The notes beneath the pieces were generated by a model. It was not told the origin of the DNA. It ran no database searches and saw nothing but the letters and a program-made list of their open reading frames with translations. 17,704 nt of DNA, from positions 1 to 17,704 of the forward strand of contig CACXHH010000071.1 of NCBI GenBank assembly GCA_902767455.1, in the 5' to 3' direction. A program made the translations under genes and the position numbers. The stretch comes from an uncultured Eubacteriales bacterium (GTDB lineage: Bacteria; Bacillota; Clostridia; Christensenellales; Borkfalkiaceae). Position 1 is the stretch's first letter; the number at the start of each line of letters is the position of its first letter. This document shows, one piece after another, positions 1-6,696 of the stretch.

Positions 1-172
1 CGTGCTGATAATTGTGGGTAACGTTTTCAACCTTGCGATAAACCTTCTCGGCGCGTATATCCACGACGCAAGACTTCAATACGTGGAGTTCTTCGGGAAG
101 TTCTACGAAGGCGAAGGCGAACTTTTCACGCCTTTCGGAAACAAATTCGCTCATACCTATTTTGAAAAATGA
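1..172 (+). CDS. atpI: V-type ATPase subunit I (subunit a), C-terminal end only
   Basis: The gene enters from the left edge; the reading frame starts at base 2 and stops with TGA at 170-172, giving the last 56 residues. They contain the conserved C-terminal signature of V/A-ATPase subunit a/I: an aliphatic membrane segment, then LGAYIHDARLQYVEFFGKFY and a final GELFTPF-like stretch. In the family this membrane subunit forms the two ion half-channels beside the K ring, with an essential arginine that lies upstream of this window and cannot be checked. It is followed by the rest of the operon (K, E, C, F, A, B, D). The identification rests on a short but very characteristic tail and on gene order. 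Confidence 0.9.
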   Translation, partial: VLIIVGNVFNLAINLLGAYIHDARLQYVEFFGKFYEGEGELFTPFGNKFAHTYFEK

Positions 173-265
173 TAAGCCGCCTTTTCTTTGAAGGCGCGAC
201 AAAAAGCGGCGACGAAAACAGTCGCCGAAAATAAAGAAAAAAACGATATCGGAGGATATTTTATT
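173..265 (+). promoter_or_regulatory. Two-hairpin intercistronic region before atpK
   Basis: This 93-base gap is the longest in the ATPase operon. It holds two inverted repeats: CGCCTT (178-183) with AAGGCG (191-196), loop 7, and CGGCGAC (207-213) with GTCGCCG (221-227), loop 7. Neither is followed by a T-run, so they are not intrinsic terminators. A purine-rich stretch and a strong Shine-Dalgarno GGAGG (251-255) then lead into atpK. I infer an mRNA processing or stabilising element, or a translation enhancer, that helps make the K subunit in excess. There is no direct evidence for this beyond the structure. Confidence 0.4.
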
Positions 266-718
266 ATGGAAGAAGCTTTAAACGGACAGGTACTCGGCGT
301 ACTCGGTATGGTCTTGTGTCTTGTTCTATGCGGTGCAGGTTCGGCGTACGGGCTTTATAAGACCGGTTCCGCCGCGGCGGGCGTTCTCGCCGAAGACGGG
401 AAGAAGTTCTCGAAAGTCATCGTTTTAGCGTTGCTGCCCGCAACCCAAGGTATTTACGGGTTCGTTCTCGCGGTAATGAAATCGAGTTCTGTCGCCGCGA
501 TCGCAACGACTCAAAGCGGCTGGCAGATGCTGTTTGCGACCGTAGTTCTCGGAATAACCGGTATGCTTTCGGCGATATTCCAAGCTAAAACGGCTGTCGC
601 GTGCATTTACGCCGTCGGCAAAAACAGCGAGGGATCCGGCAAATACGTTCTCTTCCCCGCAATGGTCGAGTTCTACGCTATCTTGGCGCTCGTTCTCGGC
701 ATTATGCTTAACTTTTAA
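266..718 (+). CDS. atpK: V-type ATPase subunit K (membrane ring proteolipid)
   Basis: This 150-residue protein is the 16-kDa double-hairpin ring subunit of the V/A-type ATPase, which carries ions across the membrane as the ring turns. Four hydrophobic segments are visible, in two hairpins. The first hairpin has LLPATQGIYGF (residues 56-66), the second SAIFQAK (102-108) and FPAMVEFYAIL (130-140). Residues L57, T60, Q61, Q106 and E135 correspond in order and spacing to L61, T64, Q65, Q110 and E139, the Na+ ligands of Enterococcus hirae NtpK, so Na+ coupling is inferred. The start is ATG at 266, 10 bases after GGAGG at 251-255. The frame can be extended upstream to a TTG at 188, but that would add a hydrophilic stretch encoded by the hairpin region and lacks a ribosome site. 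atpE starts 5 bases after the stop. Confidence 0.95.
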   Translation: MEEALNGQVLGVLGMVLCLVLCGAGSAYGLYKTGSAAAGVLAEDGKKFSKVIVLALLPATQGIYGFVLAVMKSSSVAAIATTQSGWQMLFATVVLGITGMLSAIFQAKTAVACIYAVGKNSEGSGKYVLFPAMVEFYAILALVLGIMLNF

Positions 719-723
719 TTGAA

Positions 724-1329
724 ATGGAAAGTAAGAACTTAACGGGAAGTACGGCGGATATGAGTTCCGCCGCGCTTTGCGAGAGCATCTTATCCGACGC
801 CCGCGCCGAAGCGGAAAAGATAATTTCCGAAGCGGAAGCTTACCGCGAAGCTCAAAAAAGCCTTGCGGAAAAGAACGCCGAAGAGTATCTTTCCGCCGCC
901 AAAGCTCGCGCCGAAAGCGACGCTCAGATTCTTTTAAGCAGGCGCAAAAACGCCTCGGAACTGAGAACGCAAAAGAGTATACTCGCCGCCAAACAGCAGA
1001 TAGTAGGCAAAGTGTATCAAGACGCGTACTCACGCCTTCTCGCGCTCAAAAAGGCAGATTATCTCGCTTTCGTCAAAAAACTTATAGCAACTTTCGCTCA
1101 AACGGGCGATAAGGTGATAATCTCCGAAAACTGCCCGATAGACGCGGGCGAGCTCGAAAGCGACGAAGCGTGCAAAAAGTTTTATCTCACCGTGGAAAAG
1201 ACGGGTAAATTCGACGGCGGAATAATTCTTTCCGGCGAAAAATTCGATAAGGACCTTACGTTTTCCGCGCTCGTTTCCGACGCCCGCGAAAGGACGGAAG
1301 CCGAGATCGCCGCAAAACTGTTCGGGTAA
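724..1329 (+). CDS. atpE: V-type ATPase subunit E (peripheral stalk)
   Basis: This protein of 201 residues fits the peripheral-stalk subunit E, which pairs with subunit G/H to hold the catalytic head against the membrane part. The N-terminal half (about residues 15-110) is an Ala/Glu/Lys/Arg-rich coiled coil of the type DARAEAEKIISEAEAYRE. The C-terminal half is a small mixed domain with KVIISENCPID and GGIILSG-like strands, as in the family. Start choice is uncertain. ATG 724 is only 5 bases after the atpK stop and has no clear Shine-Dalgarno, suggesting coupling. A second in-frame ATG at 760 gives a start (MSSAALCESILSDA) that aligns better with typical E subunits. Function is assigned from composition and operon position. 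Confidence 0.88.
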   Translation: MESKNLTGSTADMSSAALCESILSDARAEAEKIISEAEAYREAQKSLAEKNAEEYLSAAKARAESDAQILLSRRKNASELRTQKSILAAKQQIVGKVYQDAYSRLLALKKADYLAFVKKLIATFAQTGDKVIISENCPIDAGELESDEACKKFYLTVEKTGKFDGGIILSGEKFDKDLTFSALVSDARERTEAEIAAKLFG

Positions 1330-1335
1330 ATCGCT

Positions 1336-2316
1336 ATGACCATGAAGAACACCGTTTTCGTGAACGGGCTGGTAAAATCGAGAGAGAAGTACCTTATCGG
1401 CAGGGATAAGTTTATTCAGATGGCGGACGCCGCAAACGACGTCGAAGCGTTCAGGCTTTTGAGCGAAACGGGCTTCGGCGGCGAAGCCGTTTCGGGCGCC
1501 GCTCCGTCTGACTACGAAACGCTTATTTCCGCCGAGTGGAAAGCTCTCATGGGCTTTTTGAAGCAGTACGCCCCGAACGAAAACTTCGTTCGGGCGGTCG
1601 CCGCGCGTAACGATTTTCATAACGCCGAATGCGCGGTAAGGAGCGTATACGCCGAAGTCGCGGTAACTGCTTTCATGCCCGACGGGGTAGTGGATAAATC
1701 GCTTCTTTTAAGCGCCGCGCACGGTGAAAAAACGGAGATGCCGCAGTATCTTTTATCGCCGATGAAACAGGCTTTGGAACTCTTTGAAGCGGGAGAAGCA
1801 AGCGGCGTGGACGTAAGCCTTATTTTCCTTCGCGCGTACTATTCGTTTATGCTGAAAACGGCGGCAGGCTCCGTGTGGAAGGAAAACGTCGCCTTCGAGA
1901 TAGACGCGAAAAACGTATGCGCCGCGCTCCGTTCAAACGGTGAAAAGGGCGTTGAAAAACAGTATATAGACGGCGGAAAGATAAGCGTGAAAACGCTTTC
2001 TCTGATAGCTTCGGGCGAGAAAGACAAGGCGCTCGACAAGCTTTTGAGAACGCCCTATTACGATTTCGTAAAGAGTGCTTTTGAAGAGAAGGCTGCGAGC
2101 TTAGCGCTCGTCGACACCGAACGCCGCGCCGAGAGCTTCGCTATGGAAAAGCTCAAAGAAAAACGGTTCGAAACGGAAGGGAGCGTTCCGTTGCTCGTCT
2201 ACGTGAACTATAAATTATGCGAAATGAAGAACGTTCGCGTGGTGATGGCTTTGAAGCGTTGCCGCGCGGATAAAGATAAAATTATTGCAAGGCTGGTTGA
2301 TTGTTATGCAGGGTGA
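1336..2316 (+). CDS. atpC: V-type ATPase subunit C (central stalk to ring connector)
   Basis: A mostly helical, soluble protein of 326 residues, matching the usual size of bacterial V/A-ATPase subunit C (homologue of eukaryotic subunit d, AC39 family). In the complex it is a funnel-shaped socket that links the D/F rotor shaft to the membrane ring of K subunits. I see no catalytic motif, which is expected. It starts 6 bases after atpE at ATG 1336; a second ATG two codons later (1342) is equally possible. Its end overlaps the atpF start by 11 bases, a sign of translational coupling. The call rests on length, helical character and position between E and F in the standard gene order. Confidence 0.88.
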   Translation: MTMKNTVFVNGLVKSREKYLIGRDKFIQMADAANDVEAFRLLSETGFGGEAVSGAAPSDYETLISAEWKALMGFLKQYAPNENFVRAVAARNDFHNAECAVRSVYAEVAVTAFMPDGVVDKSLLLSAAHGEKTEMPQYLLSPMKQALELFEAGEASGVDVSLIFLRAYYSFMLKTAAGSVWKENVAFEIDAKNVCAALRSNGEKGVEKQYIDGGKISVKTLSLIASGEKDKALDKLLRTPYYDFVKSAFEEKAASLALVDTERRAESFAMEKLKEKRFETEGSVPLLVYVNYKLCEMKNVRVVMALKRCRADKDKIIARLVDCYAG

Positions 2317-2632
2317 AACGGCTATAATCGGTAACGGCGACAGCGTGCTCGCCTTTAAAGCCGGCGGCGTGGACGCATATCCCGCGGACGACGCCTTGAA
2401 GGCGCGCGAAACGTTGAGAAGGCTCGCGATGACTTACAAGGTCATATTCATAACCGACGATCTCGCCGATCCTTTGGACGATCTTATTTCGAGAATGAAC
2501 GAACAGCCTTACCCCGTGATAGTTCCTATCCCGTCGGAAGGCGGCAGCACGGGTTACGCCGTAAAAAAGCTCAAAGAACACATGGAGCGCGCGCTCGGCG
2601 TAGATATTTTGTTTAATAAAGAGGAAAGGTAA
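2306..2632 (+). CDS. atpF: V-type ATPase subunit F (central rotor)
   Basis: This 108-residue protein is the small rotor subunit that binds subunit D in the central shaft (called NtpG in Enterococcus). Family hallmarks are the N-terminal IIGNGDSVLAFKAGGVDAY (residues 7-25), the strand KVIFITDDLA (45-54) and YPVIVPIPSEGG (69-80), giving a Rossmann-like CheY-type fold. The start is ATG at 2306 because residue 1 then aligns with the family. The frame also opens at a TTG at 2285, but the extra seven residues are not expected. The start lies inside the end of atpC (11-base overlap), and only a weak AAGG precedes it. The stop TAA abuts the atpA ATG with no gap. Confidence 0.93.
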   Translation: MQGETAIIGNGDSVLAFKAGGVDAYPADDALKARETLRRLAMTYKVIFITDDLADPLDDLISRMNEQPYPVIVPIPSEGGSTGYAVKKLKEHMERALGVDILFNKEER

Positions 2633-4396
2633 ATGCAGGGTAAAATCGTAAAAGTTTCCGGGCCGCTGACGGTCGCCGAAAACATGGCGGACGTAAAGAT
2701 CTACGACGTCGTAAAAGTAGGCGATAACGGGCTTATAGGCGAGGTTATAGAGCTTCGCGGAGATAAAGCTTCCATTCAGGTCTACGAAGAAACGTCAGGC
2801 CTTGGCGTGGGCGACAAAGTCGAAACCACGGGGCAGGCTCTTTCCGTTGAACTCGGCCCCGGGCTCATCGGCGGGATATTCGACGGCATACAGCGCCCGC
2901 TCGACAAACTCGTTGAAAAAAGCGGCGACAGGATTTCGCGCGGCGTTAAAGTAGACAATATCGACCACGAAAAGAAGTGGGAGTTCAAGCCTGCCGTTTC
3001 CGTCGGCGACGAAGTAACTTCGGGCGACGTCGTCGGAACGGTCGCCGAAACGCCGATAGTGCTTCATAAAATAATGGTGCCTTACGGCGTGAGCGGAAAG
3101 GTCGTGTCCATAGAGAGCGGGCTTTTCAACGTGACCGAAACGGTCGCCGTGTTAGAGAAAGACGGCAAACGCTTCCCGCTTACCATGCTCACCCGCTGGC
3201 CCGTCAGAAAGGCAAGACCTTATAAAGAAAAAATGACGCCTTCTATGCCCATGGTCACCGGGCAAAGAGTTATTGATACTCTCTTCCCCATAGCAAAGGG
3301 CGGCGTCGCGGCGGTACCGGGACCTTTCGGAAGCGGAAAAACGGTAGTTCAGCACCAACTTGCAAAATGGGCTGACGCGGATATAATTATTTACGTAGGC
3401 TGCGGCGAACGCGGCAACGAGATGACGGACGTTTTAAACGAGTTTCCCGAACTCAAAGACCCGAAAACGGGCGAGCCGCTAATGAAGAGAACCGTGCTTA
3501 TCGCCAACACTTCGGATATGCCCGTCGCCGCGCGTGAAGCTTCTATTTATACGGGCATCACGATCGCCGAATACTTCCGCGATATGGGTTACGACGTGGC
3601 TATCATGGCGGATTCCACTTCGCGTTGGGCGGAAGCGCTCCGCGAGATGAGCGGGCGACTCGAAGAAATGCCCGGCGACGAAGGTTATCCCGCGTATCTT
3701 GCGTCAAGACTTGCCGAATTCTACGAACGCGCGGGCATCGTCAAGGTGCTCGGAAGCGAGAACGTGAAAGGTTCGGTCACGGCTATAGGCGCCGTATCGC
3801 CCCCGGGCGGCGACCTTTCCGAGCCCGTTTCGCAGGCTACTTTGAGAATAGTAAAAGTCTTTTGGGGGCTGTCGGCTTCGCTCGCGTACAAGCGCCACTT
3901 CCCCGCGATAGACTGGCTGATAAGCTATTCGCTCTACGCCGACAGAATGAAAAAATGGTTTGACGACAACGTCGGCGAAGACTTTATGAAACTGCGCGCG
4001 TTCGTTATGAGCATCTTGCAGGAAGAAGCCAATCTCGACGAAATAGTCCGTCTTGTCGGTATGGACGCGCTCTCGTATAAAGACAGAATGACTATGGAAA
4101 CGGCGAAAATGGTAAGAGAAGACTATCTCCATCAGAACGCCTTCCACGAAACGGATACTTACACTTCGCTTGAAAAGCAATACAGAATGTTAAAGCTTAT
4201 CAAGGCGTTTTACGAACTCGGCAATCAAGCCGTAGCAAGCTACGCCGAACTCGACGATATCCTGAACTGCCCCGCCAAAGAACGCATCGGCAGGGCGAAA
4301 TATCTCGAAGAGTCCGAACTTTCCGCGTTCGACGAAATCGAAACGCAACTTTCTGCCGAGCTTAAAGCTCTCTGCGTCGGAGGCGACAATGTATAA
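2633..4396 (+). CDS. atpA: V-type ATPase catalytic subunit A
   Basis: The catalytic nucleotide-binding subunit, 587 residues, the usual family length. The A-type P-loop is GPFGSGKTV (residues 230-238, Lys 236), followed by the catalytic GERGNEMTDVL (258-268, Glu 259). Further hallmarks are SDMPVAAREASIYTG (294-308), ADSTSRWAEALREMSGRLEE (326-345) and GAVSPPGGDLSEP (386-398). The A-specific insertion ('non-homologous region', about residues 110-190) between the barrel and the nucleotide domain is present and separates it from F-type beta subunits. Three A and three B subunits alternate in the cytoplasmic head, making or hydrolysing ATP. The Shine-Dalgarno GAGGAAAGG (2621-2629) is strong. Its last codons overlap atpB by 8 bases (ATGTATAA), and the upstream neighbour atpF ends directly at this start. 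Confidence 0.98.
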   Translation: MQGKIVKVSGPLTVAENMADVKIYDVVKVGDNGLIGEVIELRGDKASIQVYEETSGLGVGDKVETTGQALSVELGPGLIGGIFDGIQRPLDKLVEKSGDRISRGVKVDNIDHEKKWEFKPAVSVGDEVTSGDVVGTVAETPIVLHKIMVPYGVSGKVVSIESGLFNVTETVAVLEKDGKRFPLTMLTRWPVRKARPYKEKMTPSMPMVTGQRVIDTLFPIAKGGVAAVPGPFGSGKTVVQHQLAKWADADIIIYVGCGERGNEMTDVLNEFPELKDPKTGEPLMKRTVLIANTSDMPVAAREASIYTGITIAEYFRDMGYDVAIMADSTSRWAEALREMSGRLEEMPGDEGYPAYLASRLAEFYERAGIVKVLGSENVKGSVTAIGAVSPPGGDLSEPVSQATLRIVKVFWGLSASLAYKRHFPAIDWLISYSLYADRMKKWFDDNVGEDFMKLRAFVMSILQEEANLDEIVRLVGMDALSYKDRMTMETAKMVREDYLHQNAFHETDTYTSLEKQYRMLKLIKAFYELGNQAVASYAELDDILNCPAKERIGRAKYLEESELSAFDEIETQLSAELKALCVGGDNV

Positions 4397-5759
4397 AGAG
4401 TACAAGACAATTAAAGAAGTCGTCGGCCCGCTTATGCTCGTCGAAGGTGTTGAAGGCGTAAAGTACGACGAACTCGTCGAAATCACGCAGGAAAACGGCG
4501 AAATCCGCCGCGGTAAAGTTCTCGAAGTCAACCGCGATAAAGCGGTAGTTCAGCTCTTCGAGAATACGCAGGGCTTGAAGATTTCCACTTCCAAAGCGAG
4601 ATTTTTAGGCAGAAGCTTATCTCTCGGCGTTTCGCAGGATATGCTCGGAAGAGTTTTCGACGGCATGGGTAACCCCCGTGACGGCGGCGCGCCCATTATC
4701 CCCGAAAAGAAACTCAACGTAAACGGCGAGCCTATCAACCCCGCCGCAAGAGATTACCCCAACGAGTTCATACAGACGGGCGTGTCGGCGATCGACGGGC
4801 TCAATACGTTAGTCAGGGGGCAGAAACTTCCCGTGTTCTCGATGAGCGGTCTTCCGCACGCCGAGCTTGCCGCGCAGATAGCGCGTCAGGCAAAGGTGAG
4901 AAATTCGGACAGTAAGTTCGCCGTCGTTTTCGCGGCGATAGGCATCACGTTTGAAGAAGCCGAATACTTTGCCGAAGATTTCAGAAGAACGGGCGCCATC
5001 GGCAGGACGGTTTTGTTCACTAACCTTGCCAACGACCCGGCTATCGAGCGTATCGCAACGCCGCGTATGGCGCTTACTTGCGCCGAGTACCTTGCTTTCG
5101 AGTGCGGAATGCACGTTCTCGTCATAATGACGGATATAACCAACTACGCCGAAGCGCTTCGCGAAGTTTCGGCGGCGAGAAAGGAAGTTCCCGGCCGCCG
5201 CGGCTATCCCGGATATCTCTATACCGACCTTGCTCAGCTTTACGAACGCGCGGGGCGTATCCGCGGCAAGGAAGGCTCTATCACTCAGATACCTATCCTT
5301 ACCATGCCCGAAGACGACAAGACGCACCCCATCCCCGACCTTACGGGCTATATCACCGAAGGTCAGATAATCTTGTCGCGCGATCTGTACAAAAAGGTCG
5401 TTAATCCGCCTATAGACGTACTTCCGTCGCTTTCAAGGCTTAAAGATAAGGGTATCGGCGACGGCAAGACGAGAGAAGACCACGCCGATACGATGAACCA
5501 GCTCTTCTCGGCTTACGCACGCGGGAAGGACTGCAAAGAACTTTCGGCGATTTTAGGCGACGCGGCTCTTACCGCTACCGATAAGCTTTACGCCAAGTTT
5601 GCCGAAGAGTTTGAAAAGGTATACGTTTCCCAAGGCTTCGAGACCAACCGCACCATCGAAGAAACGCTCGATATCGGCTGGGATCTTTTGAAGATACTTC
5701 CGCGAAGCGAGCTCAAGAGAATAAAGGAAAAGTACATCGACAAATATATGACCGAGTAA
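4389..5759 (+). CDS. atpB: V-type ATPase subunit B (non-catalytic)
   Basis: This 456-residue protein is the regulatory, non-catalytic partner of subunit A in the head. The P-loop is degenerate, as is typical for B: SMSGLPHAELAAQIARQA (residues 151-168) instead of GxxxxGKT. Other signatures are EVPGRRGYPGYLYTDLAQLY, the KEGSITQIPILTMPEDD block, TGYITEGQIILSRDLY and the DVLPSLSRLKDKGIG segment that contributes to the nucleotide pocket at the A/B interface. Start ATG 4389 overlaps the atpA stop, with GGAGG at 4379-4383 placed 5 bases before it. A 34-base gap separates it from atpD. Identification is secure from sequence alone. Confidence 0.98.
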   Translation: MYKEYKTIKEVVGPLMLVEGVEGVKYDELVEITQENGEIRRGKVLEVNRDKAVVQLFENTQGLKISTSKARFLGRSLSLGVSQDMLGRVFDGMGNPRDGGAPIIPEKKLNVNGEPINPAARDYPNEFIQTGVSAIDGLNTLVRGQKLPVFSMSGLPHAELAAQIARQAKVRNSDSKFAVVFAAIGITFEEAEYFAEDFRRTGAIGRTVLFTNLANDPAIERIATPRMALTCAEYLAFECGMHVLVIMTDITNYAEALREVSAARKEVPGRRGYPGYLYTDLAQLYERAGRIRGKEGSITQIPILTMPEDDKTHPIPDLTGYITEGQIILSRDLYKKVVNPPIDVLPSLSRLKDKGIGDGKTREDHADTMNQLFSAYARGKDCKELSAILGDAALTATDKLYAKFAEEFEKVYVSQGFETNRTIEETLDIGWDLLKILPRSELKRIKEKYIDKYMTE

Positions 5760-5793
5760 TTCGGCGCTTTACAGACTTTTATCGGAGTTTTCA

Positions 5794-6426
5794 ATGGCAA
5801 GACTTAACGTCAATCCGACGAGAATGGAGCTTAAACGCTTAAAGGGCAGGCTGTCCACAGCCGTCCGCGGGCATAAGCTCTTAAAAGATAAGTCGGATGA
5901 AATGATAAGGCGGTTTTCCGTGCTTATAAAAGAGAATAAACGGCTTCGCGACGAAGTTGAGAAGGAGCTTTCAGACTGTCTTGCTCAATTTGCGTACGCG
6001 AGCGGCGTTTCTTCCCGAGCGCAGCTCGAGAAGGCGTTTTCCATACCGAAAGTCAAGCTCGACGTGGAGTATTCGACCGATAATATAATGAGCGTCGACG
6101 TGCCTAAAATCACCGTAAACGGAGCCGCGGGCGGAGAACTTCCTTACGCGTTTGCCGAAATAACGTCGGAAGCCGATTACTCTGTAAAGAAAATATCCGA
6201 AGTTATCGTCGAGATGATGAAGCTTGCCGAAGTCGAAAAAACCGTCGCCATGCTCGCGGCGGAGATAGAGCGTAACAAGCGCAGGGTGAACGCGCTCGAA
6301 CACGTTATGATACCGCAGCTCAACGAAACGATAGATTATATCCGTTCCAAGCTCGACGAGAACGAACGCGCCGCCACTACGCGGCTTATGAAGGTAAAAG
6401 ATATGATAGCCGACAGAAACGGCTGA
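5794..6426 (+). CDS. atpD: V-type ATPase subunit D (central rotor shaft)
   Basis: The 210-residue rotor subunit forms the long antiparallel coiled coil that turns inside the A3B3 head, analogous to gamma of F-type enzymes. The N-terminal signature NVNPTRMELKRLKGRL, with a following HKLLKDKSDEMIRRF, is diagnostic. The C-terminal helix contains RRVNALEHVMIPQLNETI (residues about 165-182), also conserved in the family. Start ATG 5794 has CGGAG at 5783-5787, seven bases upstream of it. It is the last gene of the operon in this window; a strong terminator starts within a few bases of its stop. The small peripheral-stalk subunit G/H is not here and would be expected upstream of atpI. Confidence 0.97.
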   Translation: MARLNVNPTRMELKRLKGRLSTAVRGHKLLKDKSDEMIRRFSVLIKENKRLRDEVEKELSDCLAQFAYASGVSSRAQLEKAFSIPKVKLDVEYSTDNIMSVDVPKITVNGAAGGELPYAFAEITSEADYSVKKISEVIVEMMKLAEVEKTVAMLAAEIERNKRRVNALEHVMIPQLNETIDYIRSKLDENERAATTRLMKVKDMIADRNG

Positions 6427-6428
6427 TA

Positions 6429-6469
6429 AAAAAACTCCGCCGTCGCATAACGCGACGGCGGAGTTTTTT
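6429..6469 (+). terminator. Strong intrinsic terminator of the ATPase operon
   Basis: A perfect 13-base-pair stem, ACTCCGCCGTCGC (6434-6446) with GCGACGGCGGAGT (6452-6464), has a 5-base loop. It is flanked by an A-run (6429-6433) and a T-run (6465-6469) that lengthen the helix. It begins three bases after the atpD stop. The symmetry of A-run and T-run means it could terminate transcription in both directions. Confidence 0.95.
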
Positions 6470-6543
6470 AAAATTATAAATTAGGAATTAAATTGCGAAA
6501 ATAAATATCTGAATAATTTTTCGTATAAATTTTCGATTTGCTA

Positions 6544-6572
6544 TTGAATTAACTAAATAAATATGTTATGCT
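6544..6572 (+). promoter_or_regulatory. Probable sigma-A promoter of the galactoside operon
   Basis: TTGAAT (6544-6549) and TATGCT (6567-6572) are separated by 17 bases. A TG at 6564-6565, one base before the -10, gives the extended -10 form. It lies in the A+T-rich gap after the ATPase terminator and would start RNA near 6579, leaving a leader of about 118 bases before the symporter gene. Both boxes are imperfect (4 to 5 of 6), so the confidence is moderate. Confidence 0.55.
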
Positions 6573-6578
6573 ATTAAA

Positions 6579-6696
6579 AGTGAGCCGTGTGTTTTTCAGT
6601 AAAAGGCTTACGCTTCCGCGGCGTCCGCGCGGGAAAGACAAAAATATAATGCATAAGGAGTAAGCGTCAAGCGGACGTAAAAAGCTTATAGTCACA
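6579..6696 (+). promoter_or_regulatory. Structured leader of the symporter gene with a displaced ribosome site
   Basis: The symporter ATG (6697) has no Shine-Dalgarno at normal distance. AAGGAG lies at 6655-6660, 36 bases upstream. The 28 bases between can fold: TAAG (6661-6664) with CTTA (6685-6688) and CGTC (6665-6668) with GACG (6674-6677). That fold would leave 8 unpaired bases between the helix and ATG, an ideal effective spacing. A competing longer-range helix, CGTCCGC (6622-6628) with GCGGACG (6671-6677), would place the ribosome site in a loop. A local hairpin CCGCG (6616-6620) with CGCGG (6628-6632) is also possible. The pairings are seen by eye; a regulatory role is inference. Confidence 0.4.

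Noticed and set aside
425..1033. Minus-strand open frame across atpK and atpE
   Set aside because: It is opposite two well-supported ATPase genes, is Arg-rich and has no ribosome site or recognisable domain.
6645..6650. TATAAT as the symporter promoter -10
   Set aside because: No -35-like sequence lies 16 to 18 bases upstream; that region is G+C-rich (around 6622-6627).
6649..6663. Tiny upstream frame (MHKE) in the symporter leader
   Set aside because: It has no ribosome site and is four codons long; the GGAG inside it is better explained as the symporter's own displaced site.
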